From Actinoplanes couchii (GTDB taxonomy: Bacteria; Actinomycetota; Actinomycetes; Mycobacteriales; Micromonosporaceae), in contig NZ_BOMG01000129.1 of NCBI RefSeq assembly GCF_016862075.1, positions 1 through 45,432 on the forward strand: DNA of 45,432 nucleotides. Direction: 5' to 3'. Positions 23,857 through 31,463 of this stretch are shown piece by piece (position 1 is the stretch's first letter; each line of letters starts with the position of its first letter). The notes below the pieces were generated by a model. The model saw only the letters and a program-made list of their open reading frames with translations. It was not told the origin of the DNA and did no database searches. A program made the translations under genes and the position numbers.

Positions 23857-24267
23857 ATGCCCACCCCGACCGAGGTCCTTCAGCACGGTCTCGACCTGCT
23901 GCTGGCCAAGGACATGCCCGGCTTCATCGCCCTCTACGCCGACGACGCCGTGATGGAGTTCCCGTTCGCCCCACCCGGCGCGCCCCAGCGTCTCGAAGGC
24001 CGCCGGAAGGTGCACGACTACCTGATCGACTACCCGTCGAACATCGACATCCACGAGATCATCGACGTCAACCTCATGACCACCACCGACCCTGAGGTGA
24101 TCGTGGCCGAGTTCACCGCCCGCGGCCTGATGGTCGCGCCCGGCACCCCCTACCAGGCGCGATACATCGCCGTGCTGACCATCCGCGACGGGCGGATCCA
24201 GCACTACCGCGACTACTGGAACCCGATGCTGGCGACCGGCCAGATCACCGGATGGGAGACAGCATGA
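23857..24267 (+). CDS. NTF2-like/SnoaL-like protein
   Basis: The 136-residue protein has the cone-shaped NTF2 fold pattern: VLQHGLDLLLAKDMPGFIAL, YADDAVMEFPFAPPGAP, and the closing IRDGRIQHYRDYWNP. These proteins act as small isomerases or cyclases, or as ligand-binding proteins. ATG at 23857 follows GAGGAG. Its stop overlaps the next gene (ATGA), so the pair is co-translated. Control is probably by the divergent TetR. Confidence 0.9.
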   Translation: MPTPTEVLQHGLDLLLAKDMPGFIALYADDAVMEFPFAPPGAPQRLEGRRKVHDYLIDYPSNIDIHEIIDVNLMTTTDPEVIVAEFTARGLMVAPGTPYQARYIAVLTIRDGRIQHYRDYWNPMLATGQITGWETA

Positions 24268-25079
24268 CCACGTTGGTTCTGGGCGCGACCGGGACGACCG
24301 GCTCACTCGTGGCGAAAACCCTGAAGGCGGCAGGCCAGGCCGTACGTACGGCCAGTCGCCGGCCCGGTGCCGCCGACGTGGTGTTCGACTGGTACTCGCC
24401 GAGCGGGTTCGCCGAGGCTCTGGACGGGGTGCACGGCGTCTACCTCGTTCTGCCCGACGGCGCGAACGACCCCGAGCCGGTGGTGCGGCCCTTCCTGGAA
24501 CAGGCCCGCGACGCCGGCGTACGGCGGATCACCCTGCTCAGCTCGTCGGCCATCCCGGTGGGCAGCCCCGGCCCGGGCGAGGTGGCCGCGCGGCTGCCGG
24601 ACCACGTGCCCGGCTGGGCGGTGCTGCGCCCGTCCTGGTTCGCCAGCAACTTCACCGGCCGGCACGCACACGCCCGCTCCATCCGGGAATCCGGCGAGAT
24701 CGTCAGCGCCACCGGCGACGGCCGGATCCCGTTCATCGACCCGGCGGACATCGCCGCGGTCGCCGCACACACCCTCACCGCTCCGGCCCCGGTCAACCAG
24801 GCACTGCTGCTGACCGGTCCTCAGCCGCTGAGTTTCCAGGAGGTGGCGGACCAGCTGAGCACCTTCACCGGCCGCACCATCCGCCACCGCCGGGTCGACG
24901 CCACCGAGCTGAGCGCCCGCTGGGAGAAGGACGGCGTACCCCGCCCCTTCGCCGAACTGCTGGCCGCACTGGACGAGGCGATCGCCGCGGGCGCCGAGGA
25001 TCGCGTCAGCTCAGTGGTCGAGGATCTGACCGGCCGCCGCCCCCTGTCCTTCCCGGAGTTCCTGGCAACCGTCGGTTGA
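24264..25079 (+). CDS. NmrA-like NAD(P)-binding protein (atypical SDR)
   Basis: ATG at 24264 overlaps the NTF2-like stop. The 271-residue protein has the glycine-rich motif LVLGATGTTGSLVAKTL (3-19), then ITLLSSSAIPVG and VLRPSWFASNF, typical of NmrA/azoreductase-like atypical SDRs that lack the YxxxK catalytic pair. It may be a redox-sensing protein or a NAD(P)H-dependent quinone/azo reductase. It forms a two-gene operon with the NTF2-like gene. Confidence 0.9.
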   Translation: MTTLVLGATGTTGSLVAKTLKAAGQAVRTASRRPGAADVVFDWYSPSGFAEALDGVHGVYLVLPDGANDPEPVVRPFLEQARDAGVRRITLLSSSAIPVGSPGPGEVAARLPDHVPGWAVLRPSWFASNFTGRHAHARSIRESGEIVSATGDGRIPFIDPADIAAVAAHTLTAPAPVNQALLLTGPQPLSFQEVADQLSTFTGRTIRHRRVDATELSARWEKDGVPRPFAELLAALDEAIAAGAEDRVSSVVEDLTGRRPLSFPEFLATVG

Positions 25080-25118
25080 CCGTTCACCGCTTCTCGCGTT
25101 CCATGACGATCCGGGGCG

Positions 25119-25144
25119 CTGCCCGGCCGGCGCCGGCCGGGCAG
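25119..25144. terminator. 26-bp perfect palindrome between convergent genes
   Basis: Arms of 13 bases (CTGCCCGGCCGGC and its complement) meet with no loop bases. It lies between the stops of the convergent NmrA-like gene (25079) and the secreted-protein gene (25156) and probably ends transcription in both directions. There is no T-run. Confidence 0.65.
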
Positions 25145-25155
25145 GCGCTCGCCGG

Positions 25156-25737
25156 TCAGCCGTCGCAGTTGCGGCCGGTGTCGACCCAGTTCCACACTCC
25201 GGTGGTGGAGTCCTTGCAACCCACGTTCCAGGACTGGAGCGGGGAGTACGCGTTACCACCGGTCTTCAGGACGGTGCTGCCCGAGACGATCTTCACCAGG
25301 CCCTTGGTGCCGTAGTAGGGAATGGTCCCGCCGTTTCCGGTGTACGTGTACCAGTCCCACAGCGTCCGGTACTGCCCCGCCGGCAGCGACACCCCCGTAC
25401 CGAAAAGCTGGGAATGTGATGTCGCGTTGTTGCCGCCGAGTTCCCAGTACCGGGTCCAGTTGGCGGTGACACCACGGGTCACACTGCCGTAGTTCTGGAT
25501 CACGATGCCGGTCTTCACGTGGCCGGCGGTGCCGCCGTTGAGCGTGTGCCAGGTGCAGGCCCAGTACTTGACGCTGTAGTCGCTGATGTAGACCGACTGC
25601 CCGCAGTCCACGCTGGAGTTGGTGAACGGGCCGAAACCGGTGTCGGTTCGGGCGCTGGCCGGGCTCACCACCGTCGTGGTGACCAGACCAGCACCGAGGA
25701 ACGCGGCCGCGAGCAGGCGCAACAGTCTCTTTCGCAC
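25156..25737 (-). CDS. Secreted protein of unknown function
   Basis: GTG at 25737 gives 193 residues; AAGGGAAGAGA precedes it. A Sec signal peptide is clear: VRKRLLRLL, a hydrophobic core AAAFLGAGLVTTTVV, and cleavage after SPASA (about residue 29). The mature part of about 164 residues is rich in Tyr, Trp, Gly and Thr, has four Cys (VDCGQ, YWACTW, VGCKDS, RNCDG) that could pair as disulfides, and looks all-beta. I do not recognise the family. Confidence 0.8.
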   Translation of the reverse strand: MRKRLLRLLAAAFLGAGLVTTTVVSPASARTDTGFGPFTNSSVDCGQSVYISDYSVKYWACTWHTLNGGTAGHVKTGIVIQNYGSVTRGVTANWTRYWELGGNNATSHSQLFGTGVSLPAGQYRTLWDWYTYTGNGGTIPYYGTKGLVKIVSGSTVLKTGGNAYSPLQSWNVGCKDSTTGVWNWVDTGRNCDG

Positions 25738-25914
25738 GGTGTCTCTTCCCTTCGCCGATGCCGTGGCGGTGGACGTACCGCCCAGGTACATCGTCGGCAC
25801 GGCCCGCTCCCCCGGACATCTACGGAACCGAAGGTTGCCCCGGCGACCCGCGCCTGATAAGGCGGAGTTCACGGCCCGGACCGACTGCTGATGAGCGGCG
25901 AGCCGGTCGCGTGG

Positions 25915-26365
25915 CTACCGCCGTACCGAGCCCACGTGCTGTTCGGCGAGTCCGGCCAGGACCCGGTGGGCGTCGTCGAGCAGGGGCGCTCCGTGACCGA
26001 GGCCGGCGATCCGGGGTCTCAATGCGGCGAGGCGGGTCAGCGCTCGCCGGGCGCGGGTGGGGTGCGTCGCCGCGCAGGACGGCGGCGTCGCGGAAACTCG
26101 CGCCGACGGGGGCGCCGGTAACTGCGGCGAGGGCTGCCGCGGCTCCGGCGTGATCGCTGTGGAAGTAGGTCACGACGATCGACTGCACGTCCCCGGTGGA
26201 GGCTTCCAGACTTCGGAGCGCGTTCTGGACGATGGTCTCGTCGCCGTAGAGGCCGGGGTCGACCACGACGAAACCACCGGCGCGGGTACGCCACAGGTAG
26301 GCGTTGCTGGCCGAGGTGGGTACCCGCCACAGACCGTCGGTCAAGGACTGCACGTCGACGGTCAT
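25915..26365 (-). pseudogene. MBL-fold metallohydrolase, internally deleted and frameshifted
   Basis: ATG at 26365 overlaps the monooxygenase stop (ATGA). The N-terminal half is normal: LTDGLWRVPTSASNAYLWR, VVVDPGLYGDE and the metal motif TYFHSDHAG (an HxxDH variant, with Ser in place of the usual second residue). After VLRGD the sequence jumps into another frame that reads TRARRALTRLAALRPRIAGL, then GHGAPLLDDAHRVLAGLAEQ, to TAG at 25915-25917; this is the usual C-terminus of the family. About 80-100 central residues with the remaining metal ligands are missing. The gene is therefore broken by an internal deletion that also shifted the frame. Confidence 0.75.
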
Positions 26366-27561
26366 GCCTCCTCCTGCCGCATGTCGGGGAGCACGTTGGT
26401 CGAGCGTGCGACGTGGGCGAGCCGAGAGGTCAGCTTGCGCAACGGTGCGGTGCCGCCGATCCGGGCCATCAGCCGCAGGGCCTGCACACCGGCGCGGGAG
26501 TCCGGGTAGAACAGTGACGGTGTGCCGGGCGGGAGCTTCTGGGTGTCCTCGATCAGGGGCCGCATCCACTGCTCGTACCGGGCCAGGGCATCGCCGTACC
26601 CACCGGGACCGGCCTGACTGAGGTACGCGGCCAGGACGTATCCGCCGGTCATGGCCAGTGAGGTGCCGCCGCCACCCAGCGGTGTCACGCACCAGGCGGC
26701 ATCCCCGGTGACACAGACGTGCCCGCGGGACCAGGCCGGCATCATGATCTGCGTGAGGTGGTCCATGTAGACGTCGGCGGAGGTGTCGAAGCCGTCGAGG
26801 ACGCGCCGGGCCTGCCAGCCGGCGTCGCTGAAGGTGGTGCGCAGTGCGGCGCGGGCCTCGTCGGGCGGCAGGCCGGCGAGATCGGTGTCCCGGCTCGTGT
26901 AGGCCAGGGTGGCCCGGGTGGTGCCGGTGTTGTCCGGTCGCAGGGTGATCTGCCGGCCACCGGGGGCCGAGTACCAGCGCCACCAGCGGTCGTCGTCAGG
27001 GGTGCGGGGAATGGTTCCGTAGGCCATGTTGAGGCCCAGTTCCCGTTTGGACACGCTGGAGCCGAAGACACGGTCGCGGGTCCGGGATCGCACGCCTTCG
27101 GCGATCACCAGTAGGTCGTACGGCTGGGCCGGTCCCGCATCCAGGGTCACCTCGACGTGGGATTCGTGGTCGCGGACGTCGTCGATCCGGGTGCCGTACC
27201 GGACCCGTACGTGCTCGGGCAGCTGGTCGAGGATGGTCCGTGCGAGGTCTCCGCGCAGGATCTCGAGTTCGGCGGTCAGGCCGTCGGGGTCCTCGACGGG
27301 AAACCGGGCGATCGCCTGCCCCCGGTCGTCGAGCACCGAGGTGCCCTCCTCGGTGGTGCTCAGCCGGCGGACCTCGTCCTCGAGGCCCATGCGTTCGAGG
27401 ACCTGCCGGGCCGTGCCGCGCACGTCGACGTTCTGCCCGCCGTCACGGAAGGCGCCGGCGCGTTCGACGACGGTGACGTCCCATCCGGTGCGGCTGAGCC
27501 AGAACGCGGTGGTGAGGCCGGCGATGCTGGCCCCCGATACGAGTGCTCGTGGTGCGGTCAT
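26362..27561 (-). CDS. FAD-dependent monooxygenase, PHBH/TetX-like
   Basis: ATG at 27561 is preferred over ATG at 27567, because GGGAG lies at proper distance before it. The 399-residue flavoprotein has the ADP-binding motif ALVSGASIAGLTTAFWLSR (N-terminal beta-alpha-beta, GxSxxG variant), DLLVIAEGVRSRTRD and the second FAD motif CVTGDAAWCVTPLGGGGTSL. It hydroxylates an aromatic or polyketide-like substrate with NAD(P)H and O2; TetX-like tetracycline inactivation is only one possibility. It is divergent from a MarR gene and was followed by an MBL hydrolase gene that is now broken. Confidence 0.9.
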   Translation of the reverse strand: MTAPRALVSGASIAGLTTAFWLSRTGWDVTVVERAGAFRDGGQNVDVRGTARQVLERMGLEDEVRRLSTTEEGTSVLDDRGQAIARFPVEDPDGLTAELEILRGDLARTILDQLPEHVRVRYGTRIDDVRDHESHVEVTLDAGPAQPYDLLVIAEGVRSRTRDRVFGSSVSKRELGLNMAYGTIPRTPDDDRWWRWYSAPGGRQITLRPDNTGTTRATLAYTSRDTDLAGLPPDEARAALRTTFSDAGWQARRVLDGFDTSADVYMDHLTQIMMPAWSRGHVCVTGDAAWCVTPLGGGGTSLAMTGGYVLAAYLSQAGPGGYGDALARYEQWMRPLIEDTQKLPPGTPSLFYPDSRAGVQALRLMARIGGTAPLRKLTSRLAHVARSTNVLPDMRQEEA

Positions 27562-27593
27562 ACCCATCTCCCGTTGTTACGGCGTACGGAAAG

Positions 27594-27622
27594 CTTGATT
27601 TTCAAGAGGTTTGATTTTGAAG
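27594..27622. promoter_or_regulatory. MarR operator repeats
   Basis: CTTGA-ttt-TCAAG (27594-27606) is a perfect dyad. A second imperfect copy, TTTGATTTTGAAG (27610-27622), follows 16 bases later. Both are A/T-rich islands between the divergent monooxygenase and MarR genes. Confidence 0.7.
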
Positions 27623-27669
27623 CTACATGGTGGCTGTGTAGGTTGTCCAACGGAACGGGAGGCTGAGTG

Positions 27670-28140
27670 ATGGACGAGTCCGCGGAGCAGATGATGGCGG
27701 CCCTGCGAGCGTGGGGAGCAGCCTTCAACGAGTTCGGCCGCCGTTTCGGGCGCGACGCGGGACTGCATGTCACCGACTCCGAGGCGCTGGTGCTGATCGT
27801 CGCCGCCGAGGACAACGGGACGCCGCTGACCCAGTCGGCTCTGAGCCGCCGCATCGGCCTGACCAGCGGCGCGACGTCGTCCCTGCTCAACCGTCTCGAA
27901 CAGGCCGGGCACATCGAGCGGCACCGGGACCGCGCCGACCGCCGCATGGTGACCCTGCGGTCGACCGAGACGGTGCACCGCCGGGTGGACGCGTTCTTCG
28001 CCGAGGTCGGCACCGATCTCGCCGCCGAGATGACCCGCTACGACCAGGAGACACTCGCCCGGCTCACCGACCTGGTGCAGGACATGACGGCGATCATGGA
28101 ACGGCACCTCATCCTTCCGGACACCCCCGCGGCACCCTGA
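27670..28140 (+). CDS. MarR-family regulator
   Basis: ATG at 27670 follows GGGAGG with a seven-base gap; an adjacent GTG at 27667 is less likely. The 156-residue protein has the MarR winged helix LTQSALSRRIGLTSGATSSL, and NRLEQAGHIERHRDRADRRM as wing. It is divergent from the FAD monooxygenase gene over two A/T-rich dyads and probably represses that operon until an aromatic ligand binds. Confidence 0.92.
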   Translation: MDESAEQMMAALRAWGAAFNEFGRRFGRDAGLHVTDSEALVLIVAAEDNGTPLTQSALSRRIGLTSGATSSLLNRLEQAGHIERHRDRADRRMVTLRSTETVHRRVDAFFAEVGTDLAAEMTRYDQETLARLTDLVQDMTAIMERHLILPDTPAAP

Positions 28141-28191
28141 CCACAACCGGACGGCACCGCCCCTGCTCCGCACGGCCGTGACCATGGTCGG

Positions 28192-28566
28192 GTGGACGCC
28201 CTCGTTCGCCGTGATCCGATCCGGTCGTTGCGCCTGCTCTTCCTCGTCGGGCTGCTGGTCGGCAGCCTCAGTGCGGTGACCCAGGTGTGGGCACAGGACA
28301 CGCCGCTGCCGGCCGAGGCCACGTTCACCGCGATACTGCTCGCCTGTCTGGTCGTGCCACGGATGCTGGAGTTCCGTACCGGACGCCTGATGCCCGTCGG
28401 TGTCGACCTGCTCGAACTGGTGGCCGCCGCCAGCATGCTGGTCGCGGCCCGCAGGTTGGATCCGGTCATCGCACCGGTCTTCTTCGCCCTGCTCTTCCGG
28501 GCCGCGCGCCGCACGTGCTGGGCGCCGCACTCGCCCCCGCCATGGCCGAACGCGGCACCGGCGTGA
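28192..28566 (+). pseudogene. N-terminal remnant of a multi-pass membrane protein
   Basis: From GTG 28192 the frame encodes three to four hydrophobic segments: LRLLFLVGLLVGSLSAVTQV, ATFTAILLACLVV, LLELVAAASMLVAARRL and IAPVFFALLFRA. This looks like the N-terminal sensor region of GGDEF/EAL or kinase-type proteins. After about 28500 the sequence switches to a piece of an SDR gene in another frame, so the last 20 codons to 28566 are out-of-frame readthrough. Confidence 0.6.
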
Positions 28567-28910
28567 TCATCAACATCGGCTCGTGGATGTCGCGTGTCGG
28601 CGTCCCGTACGCCGCCGGCTACACCGCCACGAAGGCCGCGCTGGAACAGATGACCCGCACCTGGGCCGCCGAGTTCGGTCCGAGCGGCGTCCGCGTCAAC
28701 ACGGTCGCGCCGGGCGTCACGCTCACCCCCGACAACGAGGCCTTCCGCGAGATCCTCGACCACCAGACCGCCGGCACCCCGGCCGGCGTGGTGGCAATCC
28801 CGGGGGACATCGCCGCGGCGGTACGTTTCCTGGCCTCCGACGCCGCCTCCATGATCCACGGCACGACCCTCGACGCGGACGGAGGCATCGTCACGACCCG
28901 CCTCCGCTGA
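28503..28910 (+). pseudogene. C-terminal remnant of a short-chain dehydrogenase
   Basis: From about 28503 the frame reads RAPHVLGAALAPAMAERGTG, VIINIGSWMSRVGVPYAAGY, TATKAALEQMTRTWAAEFGP and ends IHGTTLDADGGIVTTRLR. This is the second half of a classical SDR with catalytic Ser, Tyr and Lys, but the whole cofactor-binding N-terminal half is missing and no start codon fits. It is joined directly to the membrane-protein remnant. Confidence 0.78.
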
Positions 28911-28924
28911 ACCCGACCTCCCAC

Positions 28925-28958
28925 GTGGCTGGTCCCCGGCCGGCCGGGGACCAGCCAC
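28925..28958. terminator. 34-bp perfect palindrome, bidirectional terminator
   Basis: Two 17-base arms (GTGGCTGGTCCCCGGCC and its complement) meet without a loop, between the convergent SDR remnant (stop 28910) and ricin-type lectin gene (stop 28965). It is very stable and probably terminates both transcripts. Confidence 0.75.
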
Positions 28959-28964
28959 AGGGCC

Positions 28965-29471
28965 CTACACCTGGTACCACGTCCAGCTGATCCACTCATT
29001 GACACAGGCGTCCGACCTGATGGCGGACCCGTTGACATCGAGGTGCTCCGGCGACAGGCAGGACGTGTAGGCGGGTAGGTATCGCGGCTGGATGAAGTAG
29101 TAGTCGGGCGGGCCTGATTGGTTCAGGCGGACGCTCCAGTGCGTCGCCCAGTTGCCGTCACAGGCCAGGTTGTAGGTGGGTGACCAGCCCGCCGTGCCGT
29201 CGAATCCGAGGCATCGGCCCGTCTTCGCGTTCCGCAACCGGTAGTAGAGACCCTCCACCAGGTCGAAGTAGAAATACTGGTTGCTGGTCCGGAGACAGGT
29301 CCACATGTATGCCTGTCCGGTCGCGTTGTTGCCGTCGATGCACTTGCCACCGTAGGACTTGATCTGCCAGCGCGAAGCCGCCTGGGCGGCTTGTGGCGGC
29401 TGGGCGAATGTCGCGGCCAACAGCAGCACCGCGATCACCGCAAGCCTTCGCACCGTGCTCTTCGTCGTCAT
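28965..29471 (-). CDS. Secreted ricin-type beta-trefoil lectin-like protein
   Basis: The 168-residue protein has a Sec signal peptide (RRLAVIAVLLLAATFAQPPQA, cut after AQA at about 31). Its mature domain shows beta-trefoil repeats: WQIKSYGGKCIDGNNATGQA, YYRLRNAKTGRCLGFDGTAG and a third repeat with CLSPEHLDVNG. Each repeat has the typical Cys and an aromatic position; QxW-like motifs are weak. There is no attached enzyme domain. It probably binds an extracellular glycan. ATG at 29471 follows GGAGG. Confidence 0.8.
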   Translation of the reverse strand: MTTKSTVRRLAVIAVLLLAATFAQPPQAAQAASRWQIKSYGGKCIDGNNATGQAYMWTCLRTSNQYFYFDLVEGLYYRLRNAKTGRCLGFDGTAGWSPTYNLACDGNWATHWSVRLNQSGPPDYYFIQPRYLPAYTSCLSPEHLDVNGSAIRSDACVNEWISWTWYQV

Positions 29472-29621
29472 GCGGACCGCCTCCGCTGAGACGCTTCCGC
29501 GACCACTGACGACTCCCCGATCACTCTGGTGATTCTCATCCTCACCTCTCCCTGAACGCAGTTCGACCTGTGCGCAGACCCCGCTGTTCCGGGCCCCGGC
29601 TCACAGCGAACCCAGCGGCAA

Positions 29622-29656
29622 GGTTGTTCACCAGTCCCGTGCAGAGGTGAACAACC
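29622..29656. repeat. 11-bp inverted repeat in intergenic region
   Basis: GGTTGTTCACC (29622-29632) and GGTGAACAACC (29646-29656) are exact inverted copies with a 13-base spacer. It looks like an operator rather than a terminator. It lies between the lectin gene start and a decayed crotonase fragment, so the gene it once controlled may be lost. Confidence 0.6.
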
Positions 29657-29661
29657 GCACG

Positions 29662-29847
29662 TCACAGGGCCAGAAGGACAGAGAGAAAGGGGCAGCTGTT
29701 TCTCCGTCGTCTTTCGTCGGTCAGCCGTTGGCCCCAGGTCCGGGGATCCCGGGGGCCGACCTCGTCGACGAGACCGATGGCTACCGCCTGTTCGGCGAGG
29801 ATCGGCAGTTCGTCGGCGAGCAGACGGCGTGCCTGTTCGGTGCCGAC
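29662..29847 (-). pseudogene. Possible C-terminal remnant of an enoyl-CoA hydratase-like (crotonase) gene
   Basis: On the minus strand, 29847 down to a stop at 29662 reads VGTEQARRLLADELPILAEQ, then AVAIGLVDEVGPRDPRTWGQ. The pattern (ARRLL..... .AEQAVAIGLVDEV) resembles the crotonase helix that follows the active site. There is no start and no upstream homology, so only a piece of about 60 codons remains. Together with 29472-29661, this leaves the region between the lectin and TetR genes without an intact gene. Confidence 0.4.
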
Positions 29848-29909
29848 CTGGTGCCCTCCCGGAGCGGTCTGCTTGTCACCGGGAGATGTCCAGGAAGGAC
29901 CGGCGTCTT

Positions 29910-30545
29910 TCAGAACCGGGGTTGCGGCGTTGCCGTGCCGTACTCGGGAAGGGGGTCGGTGTTGCGGCTTTTCAGGCCGTCGAGGGAGATGCGCAGCAGG
30001 CGGCGCCACTGGCCGGGGTGGCTTTCGGCGGTGGTCAGGACGGCCTGGCTGAGGGCGCCGCTGAGCTGGAACAGGTCGTCGGTGGTGATGCCGGGGCGTA
30101 GGACGCCGGCGTCGGCGCAGCGGGTGCGAAGCTGGTCGATGCAGTCGTAGCAGCGCTGGATGCAGGAGAGGCTGGGGCCGCCGGTGGCGGTGTAGCTCTC
30201 GACGACGGCGCGGTTGCCGGCGTGGTCGGCGAGCAGCTGTTCGAAGAATCCGGCGAGTGCCCGCCAGGGGTCCGCGGTGGCCATGGCCTGCTGGTGGGCG
30301 GCGGTGAGCCACGCGTCGAACTGCTGCTCCAGGACGGTGTTGAGCAGTTGGTCCTTGGTCGGGAAGTGGCGGTAGAGCGTGCCCATGCCGACTCCGCTGC
30401 GCCGGGCGATCTCCCGGACGTCCACGCCACCGCCGTGTTCGGCGAAGACCTGGCCGGCCGCTTCGATGATGGCGGCCCGGTTGCGTTCGGCGTCGGCGCG
30501 GCGGCCGGGCCGGGACGCGGGGGTGGCGGGATCGGCGGAGGTCAC
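29910..30545 (-). CDS. TetR-family repressor
   Basis: GTG at 30545 gives 211 residues and places the family start RRADAERNRAAIIEAAGQVF at about 16-35. The helix-turn-helix is VREIARRSGVGMGTLYRHFP, followed by a TetR C-terminal domain with several Cys (SCIQRCYDC). Three evenly spaced palindromes lie between it and the divergent NADP-dependent reductase gene, making it the likely repressor of both. Confidence 0.9.
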   Translation of the reverse strand: MTSADPATPASRPGRRADAERNRAAIIEAAGQVFAEHGGGVDVREIARRSGVGMGTLYRHFPTKDQLLNTVLEQQFDAWLTAAHQQAMATADPWRALAGFFEQLLADHAGNRAVVESYTATGGPSLSCIQRCYDCIDQLRTRCADAGVLRPGITTDDLFQLSGALSQAVLTTAESHPGQWRRLLRISLDGLKSRNTDPLPEYGTATPQPRF

Positions 30546-30568
30546 GGCGTCCAGCGTACGAGATGGGC

Positions 30569-30649
30569 GGAGCGCCTGCTCCGTTTGTGACCGGCACAAC
30601 AGGAGCGATTGCTCCGTTTGATGCTAGCTTCAAGCGGAGCAACCGCTCC
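30569..30649. promoter_or_regulatory. Three evenly spaced TetR operators
   Basis: GGAGC-N4-GCTCC occurs three times: 30569-30582, 30602-30615 and 30636-30649. The first two also share GCTCCGTTTG. Start-to-start distances are 33 and 34 bp, close to three helical turns, so the dimers would sit on the same DNA face. Confidence 0.85.
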
Positions 30650-30671
30650 GATTCACTTGGGGAGATCCTTC

Positions 30672-31433
30672 ATGGCAACACTCGGCATCATCGGCGCGGG
30701 CGCCATCGGCACCCGGCTCGCCCGGCAGGCGATCGCGGCGGGCATCGACGTCGTCCTGGCCAACTCCCGCGGCCCGGAAACCCTGACCGACATCGTGGCG
30801 CGACTCGGCGCGCGGGCAGCGACCCCCGAAGAAGCCGCCCGCGCCGGTGACTGGATGGTGGTCAGCATCCCGCTAGGGGCGTACCAGCAGCTCCCCGCCG
30901 CGGCGCTGGCCGGCAAGGTCGTGCTCGACACGAGCAACTACTACGCCACACGCGACGGCCACATCCCCGCCCTCGACGCCGGTGAGATCACCACCAGCGA
31001 ACTCGTCCAGCGGCATCTGGCCGGCGCCAAACTCGTCAAAGCCTTCAACAACATCAGCGACCACCACATCCCCGCACTGGCACGCCCCGCCGGAGCAGCC
31101 GACCGCTCTGCGCTACCCATCGCCGGCGACGACCCGCAGGCCAAAGCCACCGCCGCCGCACTGATCAGCCGGCTCGGTTTCGACACCGTCGACGCCGGTC
31201 CGCTGTCCGAGAGCTGGCGCTTCGAACCCGAGACCGACGCCTACACTTTGCCGTACTGCGCCGACCCCGACGCCCTGTGGGCCGCGTGGAAACAGCTCAC
31301 CGAAGCCCTGCGCACCGGCACTCCCCCGCAGATGCCCGCCCCCGACCCGGGCACCCCACTGACCGCAAACCAACTGCGAAAACTTATCGCCGGTACGCCC
31401 CGCAAGCTCACCGCCGACCGCCTGATCGCCTGA
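30672..31433 (+). CDS. NADPH-dependent F420 reductase-like / NAD(P)-binding oxidoreductase
   Basis: ATG at 30672 follows GGGGAG. The 253-residue protein starts with a Rossmann motif LGIIGAGAIGTRLARQAI and ANSRGPETL (phosphate-binding Ser/Arg for NADP), then VVSIPLGAYQQLP, VVLDTSNYYATRDG and LVKAFNNISDHHI. This is the F420-dependent NADP oxidoreductase family (Fno-like, COG2085). Many members in actinobacteria are stress-inducible and do not have proven F420 activity. It is under the divergent TetR with three operators. Confidence 0.88.
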   Translation: MATLGIIGAGAIGTRLARQAIAAGIDVVLANSRGPETLTDIVARLGARAATPEEAARAGDWMVVSIPLGAYQQLPAAALAGKVVLDTSNYYATRDGHIPALDAGEITTSELVQRHLAGAKLVKAFNNISDHHIPALARPAGAADRSALPIAGDDPQAKATAAALISRLGFDTVDAGPLSESWRFEPETDAYTLPYCADPDALWAAWKQLTEALRTGTPPQMPAPDPGTPLTANQLRKLIAGTPRKLTADRLIA

Positions 31434-31463
31434 TCGGAGTTCCTTTACGGCCGCGTAACGTAG

